64,000 nucleotides of DNA from Liquorilactobacillus hordei DSM 19519. GTDB lineage: Bacteria > Bacillota > Bacilli > Lactobacillales > Lactobacillaceae. Below the pieces are notes generated by a model. The model had not been told where the DNA came from, did not search any database, and saw only the letters and a program-made list of their open reading frames with translations. The position numbers and the translations under genes were made by a program. The first letter of the stretch is position 1, and the number at the start of each line of letters is the position of its first letter. The stretch spans positions 1-64,000 of the forward strand of contig NZ_CP049303.1 of NCBI RefSeq assembly GCF_019443985.1, given 5' to 3'. Shown piece by piece: positions 45,718 through 53,611 of the stretch.

Positions 45718-46737
45718 ATGAATCATTTTTTTGGTAAATCTTTCCTTAAAGAAAACGATTTTTCTGCTAAGGAACTTAACTTTTTAATTGACTTTGCACT
45801 TCATCTAAAGAAATTAAAAGAACAAAATATTTCCCATCAATATCTTGCTGGTAAAAACATCGCCCTCTTATTCGAGAAAGCATCCACTAGAACACGTTCA
45901 GCATTTACGGTTGCGTCAACAGATCTAGGAGCGCATCCTGAATTTTTAGGCAAAAATGATATTCAATTTGGAAACAAAGAATCAGTTGCTGATACTGCAG
46001 TTGTGCTGGGTAGTATGTTCGATGGGATTGAATTTCGTGGCTTTTCCCAAGAAACGGTAACCGAGCTAGCTGCAAAAAGTGGGGTCCCTGTTTGGAATGG
46101 TCTAACTGATGATTGGCATCCAACTCAAATGATAGCTGATTTTATGACCCTCAAAGAATACTTTAATAAGCTCAAAGGTCTGACTCTCACTTATGTCGGT
46201 GATGGCCGTAATAATATGGCCAACAGTCTTTTGATGACCGGAGCAATTCTTGGTGTAAACATCCATATTGGTTCCCCCGTATCTCTGCAACCATCCAAAA
46301 AAGTTCAGAATTTAGCTTTCGAGCAAGCAAAGAAAAGCGGGGCAACTCTTCTGATAACTGATGATGTTCAAAAAGCTGTAGAAAATGCGGATGCGCTCTA
46401 TACCGATGTCTGGGTTTCAATGGGTGAAGATGTTGACTACGATGAAAGAATCAAACTACTCCTTCCTTATCAAATAAATAGTGAATTATTAAAGAAAACT
46501 GGTAAAGAAGATACTATCATATTGCATTGTTTACCTGCATTCCATGATAAGAAAACAACGATTGGAAAAAAACTAGCAGAGCAATATGAATTGGAAGCAC
46601 TCGAAATAACAGATGAGGTTTTCAAGAGCAATAACTCAGTTGTTTTCCAAGAAGCTGCTAATCGAATGCATGCAATTAAATCAATTATGGCAGCAACATT
46701 GGGACATCCCTTTGTTCCTGAAGAATATTTTGACTAA
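45718..46737 (+). CDS. argF: Ornithine carbamoyltransferase
   Basis: 339 aa. Joins carbamoyl phosphate to ornithine, giving citrulline. Motifs: [11 protein letters not shown] for carbamoyl phosphate, [28 protein letters not shown], and [14 protein letters not shown] for ornithine. SD AAGGAGG. Last gene of the operon; argG and argH are not in the window. Because of the argCJBD context it is the anabolic enzyme and not arcB. Confidence 0.95.
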   Translation: MNHFFGKSFLKENDFSAKELNFLIDFALHLKKLKEQNISHQYLAGKNIALLFEKASTRTRSAFTVASTDLGAHPEFLGKNDIQFGNKESVADTAVVLGSMFDGIEFRGFSQETVTELAAKSGVPVWNGLTDDWHPTQMIADFMTLKEYFNKLKGLTLTYVGDGRNNMANSLLMTGAILGVNIHIGSPVSLQPSKKVQNLAFEQAKKSGATLLITDDVQKAVENADALYTDVWVSMGEDVDYDERIKLLLPYQINSELLKKTGKEDTIILHCLPAFHDKKTTIGKKLAEQYELEALEITDEVFKSNNSVVFQEAANRMHAIKSIMAATLGHPFVPEEYFD

Positions 46738-46742
46738 AAAAA

Positions 46743-46915
46743 GTTGGAAGTCATAAGTCGATAAAATTCGAGTTAGACGGAGAACTTTGACTTATGAATC
46801 ACGTTTATTCACGATAAATAGAGGGACTGAATCAAAATTTACTTTGATTCAGTCCCTCATTATTTGTTTTAAATAAGCATACTTCATAGGTTGAGACTTT
46901 TTATCTGGTTTGGAC
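46743..46915. repeat. Composite palindromic intergenic element (copy 4)
   Basis: The left part (46743-46815) carries TTCGAGTTAGACGGAGAA and TTTGACTTATGAATCACG modules. The centre is the terminator hairpin. The right part (46866-46915) mirrors the left as AAATAAGCATACTTCATAGG. The whole is an extended imperfect inverted repeat built around the terminator. Confidence 0.55.
46816..46865. terminator. Terminator between argF and the converging dehydrogenase
   Basis: AAATA, GAGGGACTGAATCAAA, loop, TTTGATTCAGTCCCTC, TATTT; a stem of about 20 pairs, usable in both directions. Confidence 0.8.
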
Positions 46916-46924
46916 TTTCGTTAT

Positions 46925-48292
46925 TTAAATTTTGCGTCCCGGATTTAGAATATTATTAGGGTCAAATGCTTCTTTAACCTTACGTTGTAAATCAACAACT
47001 TCTTGGCCTAACTGCGAAACAATCCAACCATATTTTAAATCCCCGATTCCGTGTTCAGCCGAAATCGTTCCTCCAAGTGACTGCGCAAAAGCAAAAATTT
47101 TTTCAATTGCACTTTTGACATCTTCTGGAATTACATCTAAGTCTCTAGAAATTGCAATGTTGGGATGAAAATTACCGTCACCCGCATGACCACCTAAAAA
47201 TGCCTTGACTGGTGAAGTAAAACTAAGATTATCTACAAATTCTGCAAGCTCTGGTAATTTCGATAATGGTACCGCCACATCTTCAACCACTAATCTGCCA
47301 TAAGCCGCCTCTGCTTTGTAATAGTCTTGCCTTATTTTAACGATTTCTTTTGCGTACTCAGGATCATCCGTCACCGAAACATGCAATGCATTATTTTTTT
47401 CTAAAATCTCCTTGAGAGCTTCTATTGCCCCTATTGGTGTAACATCCAATTGAAAAATCAATAAAGCTTCAGCACCTTCTTTACCCATATCGGAGCCTTC
47501 AAGGGCATCAAGAGCTTCTATTGAGGTCTTATTTAGTGCTTCCAACATTGATGGATTCAATCCACTAGCTGATATTTTTTCCACAGCAATACTTAGTGCT
47601 TTCATATCTGCAAATGTTGCTAGTCCTGTTGTTGCATTTCCAAAAGGGATAGGTAGAATTCTAAGCGTTGCCTCTACAATAACCCCCAGAGTGCCTTCAG
47701 AGCCCACAAACAAATCAGTTAAATCATAACCTGCATTATTTTTAAAACATTTTCCACCTGTTTCAACAACAGTTCCATCGGCTAATACAACTTTCAGCCC
47801 CAAAACAGATTGTTTTGTCGTTCCATACTTTAGAGAGCTCATACCTCCTGCATTAGTTGCAATGTTTCCACCAATTGTACTGATTGGTTTTGACCCTGGA
47901 TCTGGTGCAAAAAAGTAACCTTGCTTGCGAACTTCTTCATCTAGGACCCCGTTTAAGACTCCAGCTTCAACAATAGCTGTTTGATCTGCTGTATTAATTT
48001 CAATAATCTTATTTAGATCTGTCAGATTTAAAACAATTCCACCATTTTCGCCAGCTGACCCATTAACAATGGAAGTTCCTCCCCCAAAGACTGTGACTGC
48101 AATATTTTCTCGATTAGCAAACCGAACAACTTCTTGTACATCTGCAATGCTCTTAACATTGACCAACACGGCTGGCTTACTTCCTGTAATTATTTCTTGC
48201 GTAAATTTATTTTGACCATAACCTTCTAGTACTTTTTCATCAGTCACTACCTCTCCAGTAGGTAATTGCAATTTACTTAAATCTAGTGTCAT
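46925..48292 (-). CDS. FAD-linked 2-hydroxyacid (D-lactate/glycolate) dehydrogenase, GlcD type
   Basis: 455 aa. FAD-binding PCMH domain at 40-215 (VTVFGGGTSIVNGSAGENGGIVLNL, PDPGSKPISTIGGNIATNAGGMSSLKYGTTK, GSEGTLGVI) and FAD-oxidase C domain at 220-455 (LGGHAGDGNFHPNI with metal-binding histidines, ISAEHGIGDLKYGW, DPNNILNPGRKI). Such enzymes oxidise D-2-hydroxyacids such as D-lactate, D-2-hydroxyglutarate or glycolate, passing electrons to quinone or a flavoprotein. It sits behind a T-box leader, which suggests a link to amino acid derived hydroxyacids. Single gene. Confidence 0.9.
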   Translation of the reverse strand: MTLDLSKLQLPTGEVVTDEKVLEGYGQNKFTQEIITGSKPAVLVNVKSIADVQEVVRFANRENIAVTVFGGGTSIVNGSAGENGGIVLNLTDLNKIIEINTADQTAIVEAGVLNGVLDEEVRKQGYFFAPDPGSKPISTIGGNIATNAGGMSSLKYGTTKQSVLGLKVVLADGTVVETGGKCFKNNAGYDLTDLFVGSEGTLGVIVEATLRILPIPFGNATTGLATFADMKALSIAVEKISASGLNPSMLEALNKTSIEALDALEGSDMGKEGAEALLIFQLDVTPIGAIEALKEILEKNNALHVSVTDDPEYAKEIVKIRQDYYKAEAAYGRLVVEDVAVPLSKLPELAEFVDNLSFTSPVKAFLGGHAGDGNFHPNIAISRDLDVIPEDVKSAIEKIFAFAQSLGGTISAEHGIGDLKYGWIVSQLGQEVVDLQRKVKEAFDPNNILNPGRKI

Positions 48293-48312
48293 ATTCTTTC
48301 TTCCTTTCTATA

Positions 48313-48545
48313 AAAAAAGTCGTCCTTCATTAGAAGGACGACTTTTGCCGCGGTACCACCTTGATAAAACTAAGTTATTAACTAAGTTCACTCTCATGCA
48401 ATAACGGGCATTTCCGTAATCAGTTTACCTGTGCTTACCAATTCATCATCTTATCCAAAGACCATCTTCAATTAATCTCTCAACTATTTTTCAGCAATAC
48501 AATAGTTCTCTTAATTCAAAACTAATCTACTCATCTTTTGATTTT
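48313..48545 (-). ncRNA. T-box leader, specifier read as AUG (Met)
   Basis: Minus strand: T-box AAGGTGGTACCGCGG at 48362-48348, followed by terminator GTCGTCCTT/AAGGACGAC with T-run (48345-48317). Stem I shows AAGAGAACTATTG, apical GCTGAAAA and then GAAGATGGTC. The GAA-N-XXX-purine layout gives ATG at 48465-48463. The apical GCTGAAAA is shared with the leader at 1951-2197. T-box identity is certain; the specifier is pattern-based. Confidence 0.88.
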
Positions 48546-48551
48546 AATGTA

Positions 48552-48580
48552 ATTATGGGTTTTTAAATTTTGAAAGTCAA
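48552..48580 (-). promoter_or_regulatory. Promoter of the second T-box leader; gap 48293-48740
   Basis: Minus strand TTGACT (48580-48575), 17-nt spacer, CATAAT (48557-48552). The remaining 48581-48740 is AT-rich with no clear hairpin. Confidence 0.7.
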
Positions 48581-48740
48581 GAGTCTTTTTATAAAAGATT
48601 GCGTCTTTCAAAATTATAAAAAAACTTCATCTTTATTCTTAAGAACATACTACAACAGTAATCATAATAATTAACTTATACTCGCCCATATTTCTAATTG
48701 ATTCTACTCATTACATTTCCTATCACAATAAGTAAAACAA

Positions 48741-49997
48741 CTACTCCTTTGAATTTTGTACAAGTGGTGCTTCTTTTAATCGCAACATAAAGAATCCACC
48801 TAAAAGAAAAAATAGTGCCAGACTAGCAATTCCTAACTGTGAATGCCCAGTCAACTGAGTAGTTATCGAAAATAAAATTGGCCCTAAAACTGTCGAAAAT
48901 TTGCCAAAAATATTATAGAATCCGAAAAATTCATTGGCCTGTTTCTTAGGAATAATTCGTGCGAAGTAGGCCCGGCTAAGTGCCTGAATGCCACCTTGGG
49001 AAGATCCCACTAAGAGTCCCAGAATCCAAAAGTCAAGCACCGTTTTCATAAAGAGTGCATAAATACAGATACAAAAATAAATACTAATAGCTGTCAGCAA
49101 CATTATTTTCGTTCCATATTTCTGAGCAAGCCAACCGTAAATCAATGTACAGGGGAAAGCCACAATATTTAGAACTAGCAAAACAAGTAATAACGTACTG
49201 GTTTTCACTCCCATATCCACTCCAAATGCGGTTGCCATAGTCACAATTGTATCAACACCGTCTATAAAGAAAAAGTAAGCAATCATAAAGCCTATTACTT
49301 GCTTGTAATTACGAATTTCCTTCAAGGTTTTTATCATTCTATGATAACTTTCCTTCAGCGGTGAACGCGGTTTAACTAGTCCATACTGCTGTTTGACATT
49401 ACGCAACATAGGAATAGAAAATACTAGCCACCAGAGTGTTGTCATCATAAACACTAGTCTAATTGTTTGCGTAGAAGAAACTAAACCAAATGTAGAGGTA
49501 TTGATTAGCACCATAACAACCACAAATAGCAGTGCACTTCCAATGTATCCAATTCCAAAACCATATGACGACACTAAATTATTTCGTTCATTTTCAGTCA
49601 CATCTGTAATAAATGCATCATAAAACAAATTTGCTGCTTGATACCCGATGTGTGAGAAGGTATATACAATAAGTAATAACTGCCATTGATTTGTCGGAAC
49701 AAAAAATAATGCACCCGTCATGATGACACCCATAAATAGTGAGTACCGGAAAAAACGTTCTTTATTCCCAAGATAATCACCTAACGTACCTAAAAAAGGA
49801 GCTAATATCGAAATGATTAATGTAGAAAATGAACTCACATACCCCCAATATGCTGTAGTATCACTTGCTGATACATCAGCATTACCTGCAACAAATTTGA
49901 AATAAACCGGTAAAATTGCAGTTACAATAATCAATGAATAGGCAGAATTAGCACAATCATATAAAATCCAACTTTTTTCTTCCGTCGTAAATTTCAA
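48741..49997 (-). CDS. UMF1-family MFS transporter
   Basis: 418 aa, 12 helices. The start TTEEKSWILYDCANSAYSLIIVTAILPVYFKFVAG matches the UMF1/Atg22-like group, as do GDYLGNKERFF and the IIPKKQANEFFGFYNIFGKFSTVLGP segment. Yeast Atg22 exports amino acids from the vacuole; bacterial substrates are unknown. SD AAAGGGGAAG. Single gene. Confidence 0.88.
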   Translation of the reverse strand: MKFTTEEKSWILYDCANSAYSLIIVTAILPVYFKFVAGNADVSASDTTAYWGYVSSFSTLIISILAPFLGTLGDYLGNKERFFRYSLFMGVIMTGALFFVPTNQWQLLLIVYTFSHIGYQAANLFYDAFITDVTENERNNLVSSYGFGIGYIGSALLFVVVMVLINTSTFGLVSSTQTIRLVFMMTTLWWLVFSIPMLRNVKQQYGLVKPRSPLKESYHRMIKTLKEIRNYKQVIGFMIAYFFFIDGVDTIVTMATAFGVDMGVKTSTLLLVLLVLNIVAFPCTLIYGWLAQKYGTKIMLLTAISIYFCICIYALFMKTVLDFWILGLLVGSSQGGIQALSRAYFARIIPKKQANEFFGFYNIFGKFSTVLGPILFSITTQLTGHSQLGIASLALFFLLGGFFMLRLKEAPLVQNSKE

Positions 49998-50130
49998 AGA
50001 ACTTCCCCTTTCTCAATATCTAACTAGATTTTACATAAAAAAAGGACATTAAATATTTTGTTCTTGTAAAAAATACGTCAAGCTTATGTAAAAAAATTAG
50101 TACCGCATTCATTTTTAGTGAAAAACAAAA

Positions 50131-50172
50131 AGTTCTGATACTAACTGATTTTCACCAATTAATACCAGAACT
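50131..50172. terminator. Imperfect hairpin in the 49998-50354 gap
   Basis: AGTTCTGATA at 50131 pairs with TACCAGAACT ending at 50172. It lacks a clean T-run. A related AGTTCTG...CAGAACT hairpin lies at 58138-58187. Confidence 0.4.
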
Positions 50173-50194
50173 GATCTTGAATCTTTTATTCCGG

Positions 50195-50343
50195 ATAAAC
50201 GTGTTTCATAAGTCAAAATTCTCCGTTTAACTTCAAATTACTCATAGCAAAACACTCGCTATATTCGTAATTTCGAGTTAGTACTCAAATTTTCCCGACT
50301 TATGCCACACTCTTTCGACCTATCACGAATAAACGTGTTTCAT
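50195..50343. repeat. Full-length palindromic intergenic element (copy 5), MITE-like
   Basis: A 98-nt imperfect palindrome at 50207-50304 is bounded by CATAAGTC and GACTTATG. Inside it AACT-AAATTAC-ATAGC pairs with GCTAT-GTAATTT-AGTT around a loop of about 9 nt. The whole is flanked by an exact 15-bp direct repeat ATAAACGTGTTTCAT (50195-50209 and 50329-50343). Near-identical to 5693-5787. It has no coding capacity. Confidence 0.75.
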
Positions 50344-50354
50344 CTTCTTAATTA

Positions 50355-50498
50355 TTATTTTCCATGAATCTTATCTTGTAACTTATCTCCCAAATCGTCA
50401 ATTTTCTTAGAAGCAAAAATAGTGCCTCCGACTAAAACACCGCCAACCACCAAACCAACTGCGAGCACGAACTTGAATAACCCCTTAATTAAATTCAT
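50355..50498 (-). CDS. 47-aa single-span membrane protein
   Basis: Begins MNLIKGLFKFVLAVGLVVGGVLVGGTIFA, a glycine-rich membrane span, then SKKIDDLGDKLQDKIHGK, a charged amphipathic tail. AGGAGG lies eight bases before the ATG, inside the end of the upstream small gene. The ATG overlaps that gene's TAA by one base (TAATG), so the two are translationally coupled. I do not recognise a family. The SD and coupling make it very probably real. Confidence 0.7.
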   Translation of the reverse strand: MNLIKGLFKFVLAVGLVVGGVLVGGTIFASKKIDDLGDKLQDKIHGK

Positions 50499-50635
50499 TA
50501 TTTTTGCCTCCTATCATTAACTTTTTGACCTTTTGCTGTTTGAATTTCCTTATAAATTGCCATCAACAACTGGGCTAGAGTCAAAATAAGTGATAGTTTT
50601 GACCAAAAGCCTATTCCAGAACCTAATTTTTTCAC
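50498..50635 (-). CDS. 45-aa membrane-associated protein, coupled to the next small gene
   Basis: I place the start at the GTG at 50635, preceded by GGGGGTGAGG; a longer reading from a TTG at 50701 has no SD. The product reads VKKLGSGIGFWSKLSLILTLAQLLMAIYKEIQTAKGQ and a charged end: one hydrophobic helix and a basic tail. It overlaps the start of the 47-aa gene by one base. Unknown family; resembles small stress or holin-like membrane proteins only in shape. Confidence 0.55.
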   Translation of the reverse strand: MKKLGSGIGFWSKLSLILTLAQLLMAIYKEIQTAKGQKVNDRRQK

Positions 50636-50727
50636 ACCCTCACCCCCATACACAGAAAAAGCGTAACCCTTATGTATATTATAGAGTAAAATAGTGCTCA
50701 AAATCTATTGATAAGGCTTGCCCCGTA

Positions 50728-51717
50728 TTATATGAATTCCCTTTTATCAGCCGAATCTGAAACAATCACAGTATCTTGATTTAAAACCAAACCTTTCAGC
50801 ACTTTGGTAAAGGCAAAATCATCATTAAGTGCCGGAACCATTTTAAATTCCGTCCCGCCGCTTTCCATAAAATATTCTTTATTTTCAATTTCAAGTTCAT
50901 GGAGTGTTTCAAGACAATCTGAAACAAAACTTGGAGCAACCACTAAAACACGCTTAATTCCCTCTTTAGGAAATGCTCGTAAAGTATCATCTGTCGCGGG
51001 TGTTAACCACTTATCTGGTCCAAATCTAGACTGGAATGTTTCAGTATAAGGTACATCCCCTAATCTTTTTATTATCAACCTTGTCGTTGCTTTGCACCTT
51101 TTAGCATAAGGATCTCCTTTCTCAACATAACTTACAGGAATTCCATGATAAGAAAATAGTAATCTATCTGGATGAAATTCATCAATTGCCGTTCTTATTT
51201 TATCTGCTAGTGCATCAATGTAAGGAGCAAAGTCACAAAAATCCGTAACTATTTTTAAATTAGGAATCTTTACTCTTCCTATGTAAAAGCGATTAATATC
51301 ATCTACAACCTAACCAACAGTCGTCGTTGAATACTGTAGATACAATGGAATAATTGTTAAATTATCAATTTCATTTTGCTCCATTTCAAGCAGTCCATCT
51401 GCAATCCCAGGTTCACTATAGCTCATAGCATAACGGACTACATAGTCTGGTAATTCTTCTTGCAGCATCTTTGTTTGTTGTTGTGTGTAATAAAGTAATG
51501 GTGATCCATGTTCTTTTGACCATATTTCCTGATATAGCTTAGCCGATTTTTCAGGCCGGTGTGGCAAAATTGCTAAGTTTAAGATTGGATTCCACTTCCA
51601 AGCGGGCATATCAATCACCCGTGGATCACTCAAAAATTTTTTTAGATAAACTCGTACATCAGCTGGTGTAGGAGTCTTGGGAGTTCCTAAATTAATTAAT
51701 AAAACACCTTTTTTCAT
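50728..51717 (-). pseudogene. hemH: Ferrochelatase (coproporphyrin ferrochelatase type) with one nonsense codon
   Basis: From the ATG at 51717 (MKKGVLLINLGTPKTP) the frame is open to TTTVG, meets TAG at 51312-51310, and continues in the same frame to the natural end at 50728. The complete reading is 329 codons, normal for the family. Both halves match: YPLYLQYSTTT-like region, FSYHGIPVSYVEKGDPY (catalytic His), CKATT, SRFGPDKWLTPATDDTL and VVAPSFVSDCLETLHEL. It inserts iron into a (copro)porphyrin. A single base change made the stop; without readthrough the product is 136 aa and inactive. A Fur-like box lies upstream. Confidence 0.88.
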
Positions 51718-51771
51718 TTTTTCCCCATCCTTTTCAAATTATCTTTCGATAAAGGCAAAAAACTTTTTAAT

Positions 51772-51786
51772 TGATAATCATTCTCA
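51772..51786 (-). promoter_or_regulatory. Fur-like box upstream of hemH
   Basis: TGATAATCATTCTCA matches the 7-1-7 Fur box TGATAATNATTATCA in all but one defined position. It lies 55 bp before the hemH start, between hemH and the divergent VIT genes. Confidence 0.6.
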
Positions 51787-51852
51787 ATTTTTTTAATTCT
51801 AGCATATCTGCTAACTAATTCAAAGTAAGAATTTATGATTATTTATTATCAA

Positions 51853-51907
51853 TTTACATTTTCCAAAATGTATACTATAATAATTACTAGTTTAGAAACA
51901 TTCTAAA
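51853..51907 (+). promoter_or_regulatory. Promoter of the VIT genes with PerR/Fur-type operator
   Basis: TTTACA (51853-51858), 17-nt spacer, TATAAT (51876-51881). At 51891-51907 lies TTTAGAA-ACA-TTCTAAA, a perfect palindrome. It agrees with the PerR box TTANAATNATTNTAA except at one position. Located at about +4 to +20, it would block transcription when bound. Confidence 0.65.
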
Positions 51908-51926
51908 TTATTTGGAGGGATTACTA

Positions 51927-52607
51927 ATGAAGAAGAAGAAAAGTCTCGCGCAAAAGGTTAATATTATGCGTGCAGCTGTCATGGGGGCGAATGATGGTAT
52001 TTTGTCTGTTGCTGGTATTGTTATTGGTGTGGCCGGAGCAACTAACAACAATTATGCTATTTTTTTGGCTGGTATCGCCGGTATGTTGGCCGGTACCGTA
52101 TCAATGGCAATGGGAGAATATGTATCTGTAAATGCACAAAAGGATGCACAGAGAAAAGCAATTATTCAACAAAAATCAGCACTTTCATTAAACTATGGCG
52201 ATGAAGTATCTTATGTCAAAAATAAATATGTATCAAAAGGTATTCAACCTGAACTTGCTGCTAAAGCGGCTTCCGAAATGATGGAAAAAGATGCATTGTT
52301 AACTTCTGTGCGCGAACGTTTTGGGTTTGATATCAATGAATTTACAAGTCCTTATGCAGCAGCATTGTCATCAATGATATCTTTCCCTTTAGGTTCAATT
52401 CTACCGTTGCTGGCAATTACATTGTTACCCGAATCAGTGAAAGTTTTTGCAACATTTTGTTCTGTTGTCGTTGCACTTGCAATTACTGGATTTATTGCAG
52501 CAGTACTTGGAAACTCAGACCGTAAAAATAGTGTTATGCGTAATACAGTTTCTGGCATATTAACAATGCTGGTTACATATGGTATTGGTATTTTAATTGG
52601 AAGGTGA
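51927..52607 (+). CDS. VIT1/CCC1-family iron/manganese transporter (first of pair)
   Basis: 226 aa from the ATG at 51927 (SD GGAGGG). It starts KVNIMRAAVMGANDGILSVAGIVIGVAGA and has GTVSMAMGEYVSVNAQKDAQRKA, the acidic metal-binding cytosolic loop (QPELAAKAASEMMEKDALL), and three more helices at the end. Relatives move Fe2+ or Mn2+ out of the cytosol. It is followed six bases later by a second VIT gene. The operator upstream suggests control by iron or peroxide. Confidence 0.9.
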   Translation: MKKKKSLAQKVNIMRAAVMGANDGILSVAGIVIGVAGATNNNYAIFLAGIAGMLAGTVSMAMGEYVSVNAQKDAQRKAIIQQKSALSLNYGDEVSYVKNKYVSKGIQPELAAKAASEMMEKDALLTSVRERFGFDINEFTSPYAAALSSMISFPLGSILPLLAITLLPESVKVFATFCSVVVALAITGFIAAVLGNSDRKNSVMRNTVSGILTMLVTYGIGILIGR

Positions 52608-52613
52608 TTTTAA

Positions 52614-53360
52614 ATGAATCCAGATATTTTGAAAAAGGATAAGAAAAATAGTAATAATATTAACAAAAATAATCAGGTAAAAACTAGTAAATCAAAGATG
52701 ACCATTGATGAGAAACTAAATACTCTTCGCGCAGGCGTCTTGGGATCAAACGATGGTATTTTAACTGTTGTCGGTGTCTTGTTTAGTGTCGCAGTTGCAA
52801 CAACGAACCAATTCACTATTTTCATTGCTGGACTCGCTGATCTAATTGCTTGTGCCTTCTCAATGGCAGCCGGTGAATATGCCTCTGTAAGTACACAAAA
52901 AGATACTGAAAAATCAGTGGTAGCAGAAGAAAAACGCCTACTACACGATAATTTAGATACAGAGAAAAAACGAATTGCTATATTCTACGAAGAAAAAGGA
53001 GTTACATCTACAACTGCAGCTGAAATTGCTGAAGATTTAATAAATAAAAAGCCCCTTGAAACATTAGTTGATATTAAATATAACTTAAAGCTTGATCATT
53101 ATATGAATCCTTGGGCAGCCGCTTTTTCGTCATTATTCTCGGCAACAGCAGGTGGAATTTTCCCATTAGCTGCAATGACCCTATCTCCAGTTAGTTACCA
53201 ATGGCCTGCAACTATCCTTGCTGTTTGTGTCTCAGTCTCTCTAACCGGATATCTAAGTGCTAAGTTAGGAAACGGGCTGGTTAAAATTGCTATTATACGT
53301 AATCTTCTCGTTGGTATTTTGACAATGATCATCCATTATAGCATCGGGATTTTACTATAA
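52614..53360 (+). CDS. VIT1/CCC1-family iron/manganese transporter (second of pair)
   Basis: 248 aa. Has a polar N-terminal extension (KKDKKNSNNINKNNQVKTSKSKM), then KLNTLRAGVLGSNDGILTVVGVLFSVAVATT and the same loop and helix order as its neighbour (CAFSMAAGEYASVSTQKDTEKS). SD GGAAGGTGA. The two proteins differ clearly and may form a heteromer or serve different metals; that is inference. Confidence 0.9.
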   Translation: MNPDILKKDKKNSNNINKNNQVKTSKSKMTIDEKLNTLRAGVLGSNDGILTVVGVLFSVAVATTNQFTIFIAGLADLIACAFSMAAGEYASVSTQKDTEKSVVAEEKRLLHDNLDTEKKRIAIFYEEKGVTSTTAAEIAEDLINKKPLETLVDIKYNLKLDHYMNPWAAAFSSLFSATAGGIFPLAAMTLSPVSYQWPATILAVCVSVSLTGYLSAKLGNGLVKIAIIRNLLVGILTMIIHYSIGILL

Positions 53361-53532
53361 GATTCTATTAATATCATTTTAATTATTATGATTGTTTAAA
53401 AAATCTAAATTGACATTATCACAAATCAGACAAATAACTGCTTTAAGAATATTTTGTCGAAAATTTGTAAATGTGAATTTAGGTTTTTTCTAGTTATGAA
53501 TCAGGAAAACAAAAATAAAACTGAAACTGAAA

Positions 53533-53590
53533 AAGAAACACCCCCTAATAATTAGATTTTTCGAGGCCTAATTATTATGGGGTGCTTCTT
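53533..53590. terminator. Bidirectional terminator between the VIT genes and kup
   Basis: AAGAAACACCCC...TAATAATTAG, loop, CTAATTATTA...GGGGTGCTTCTT. Confidence 0.85.
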
Positions 53591-53611
53591 AATTATTCAA
53601 TTAAAGGTTGG

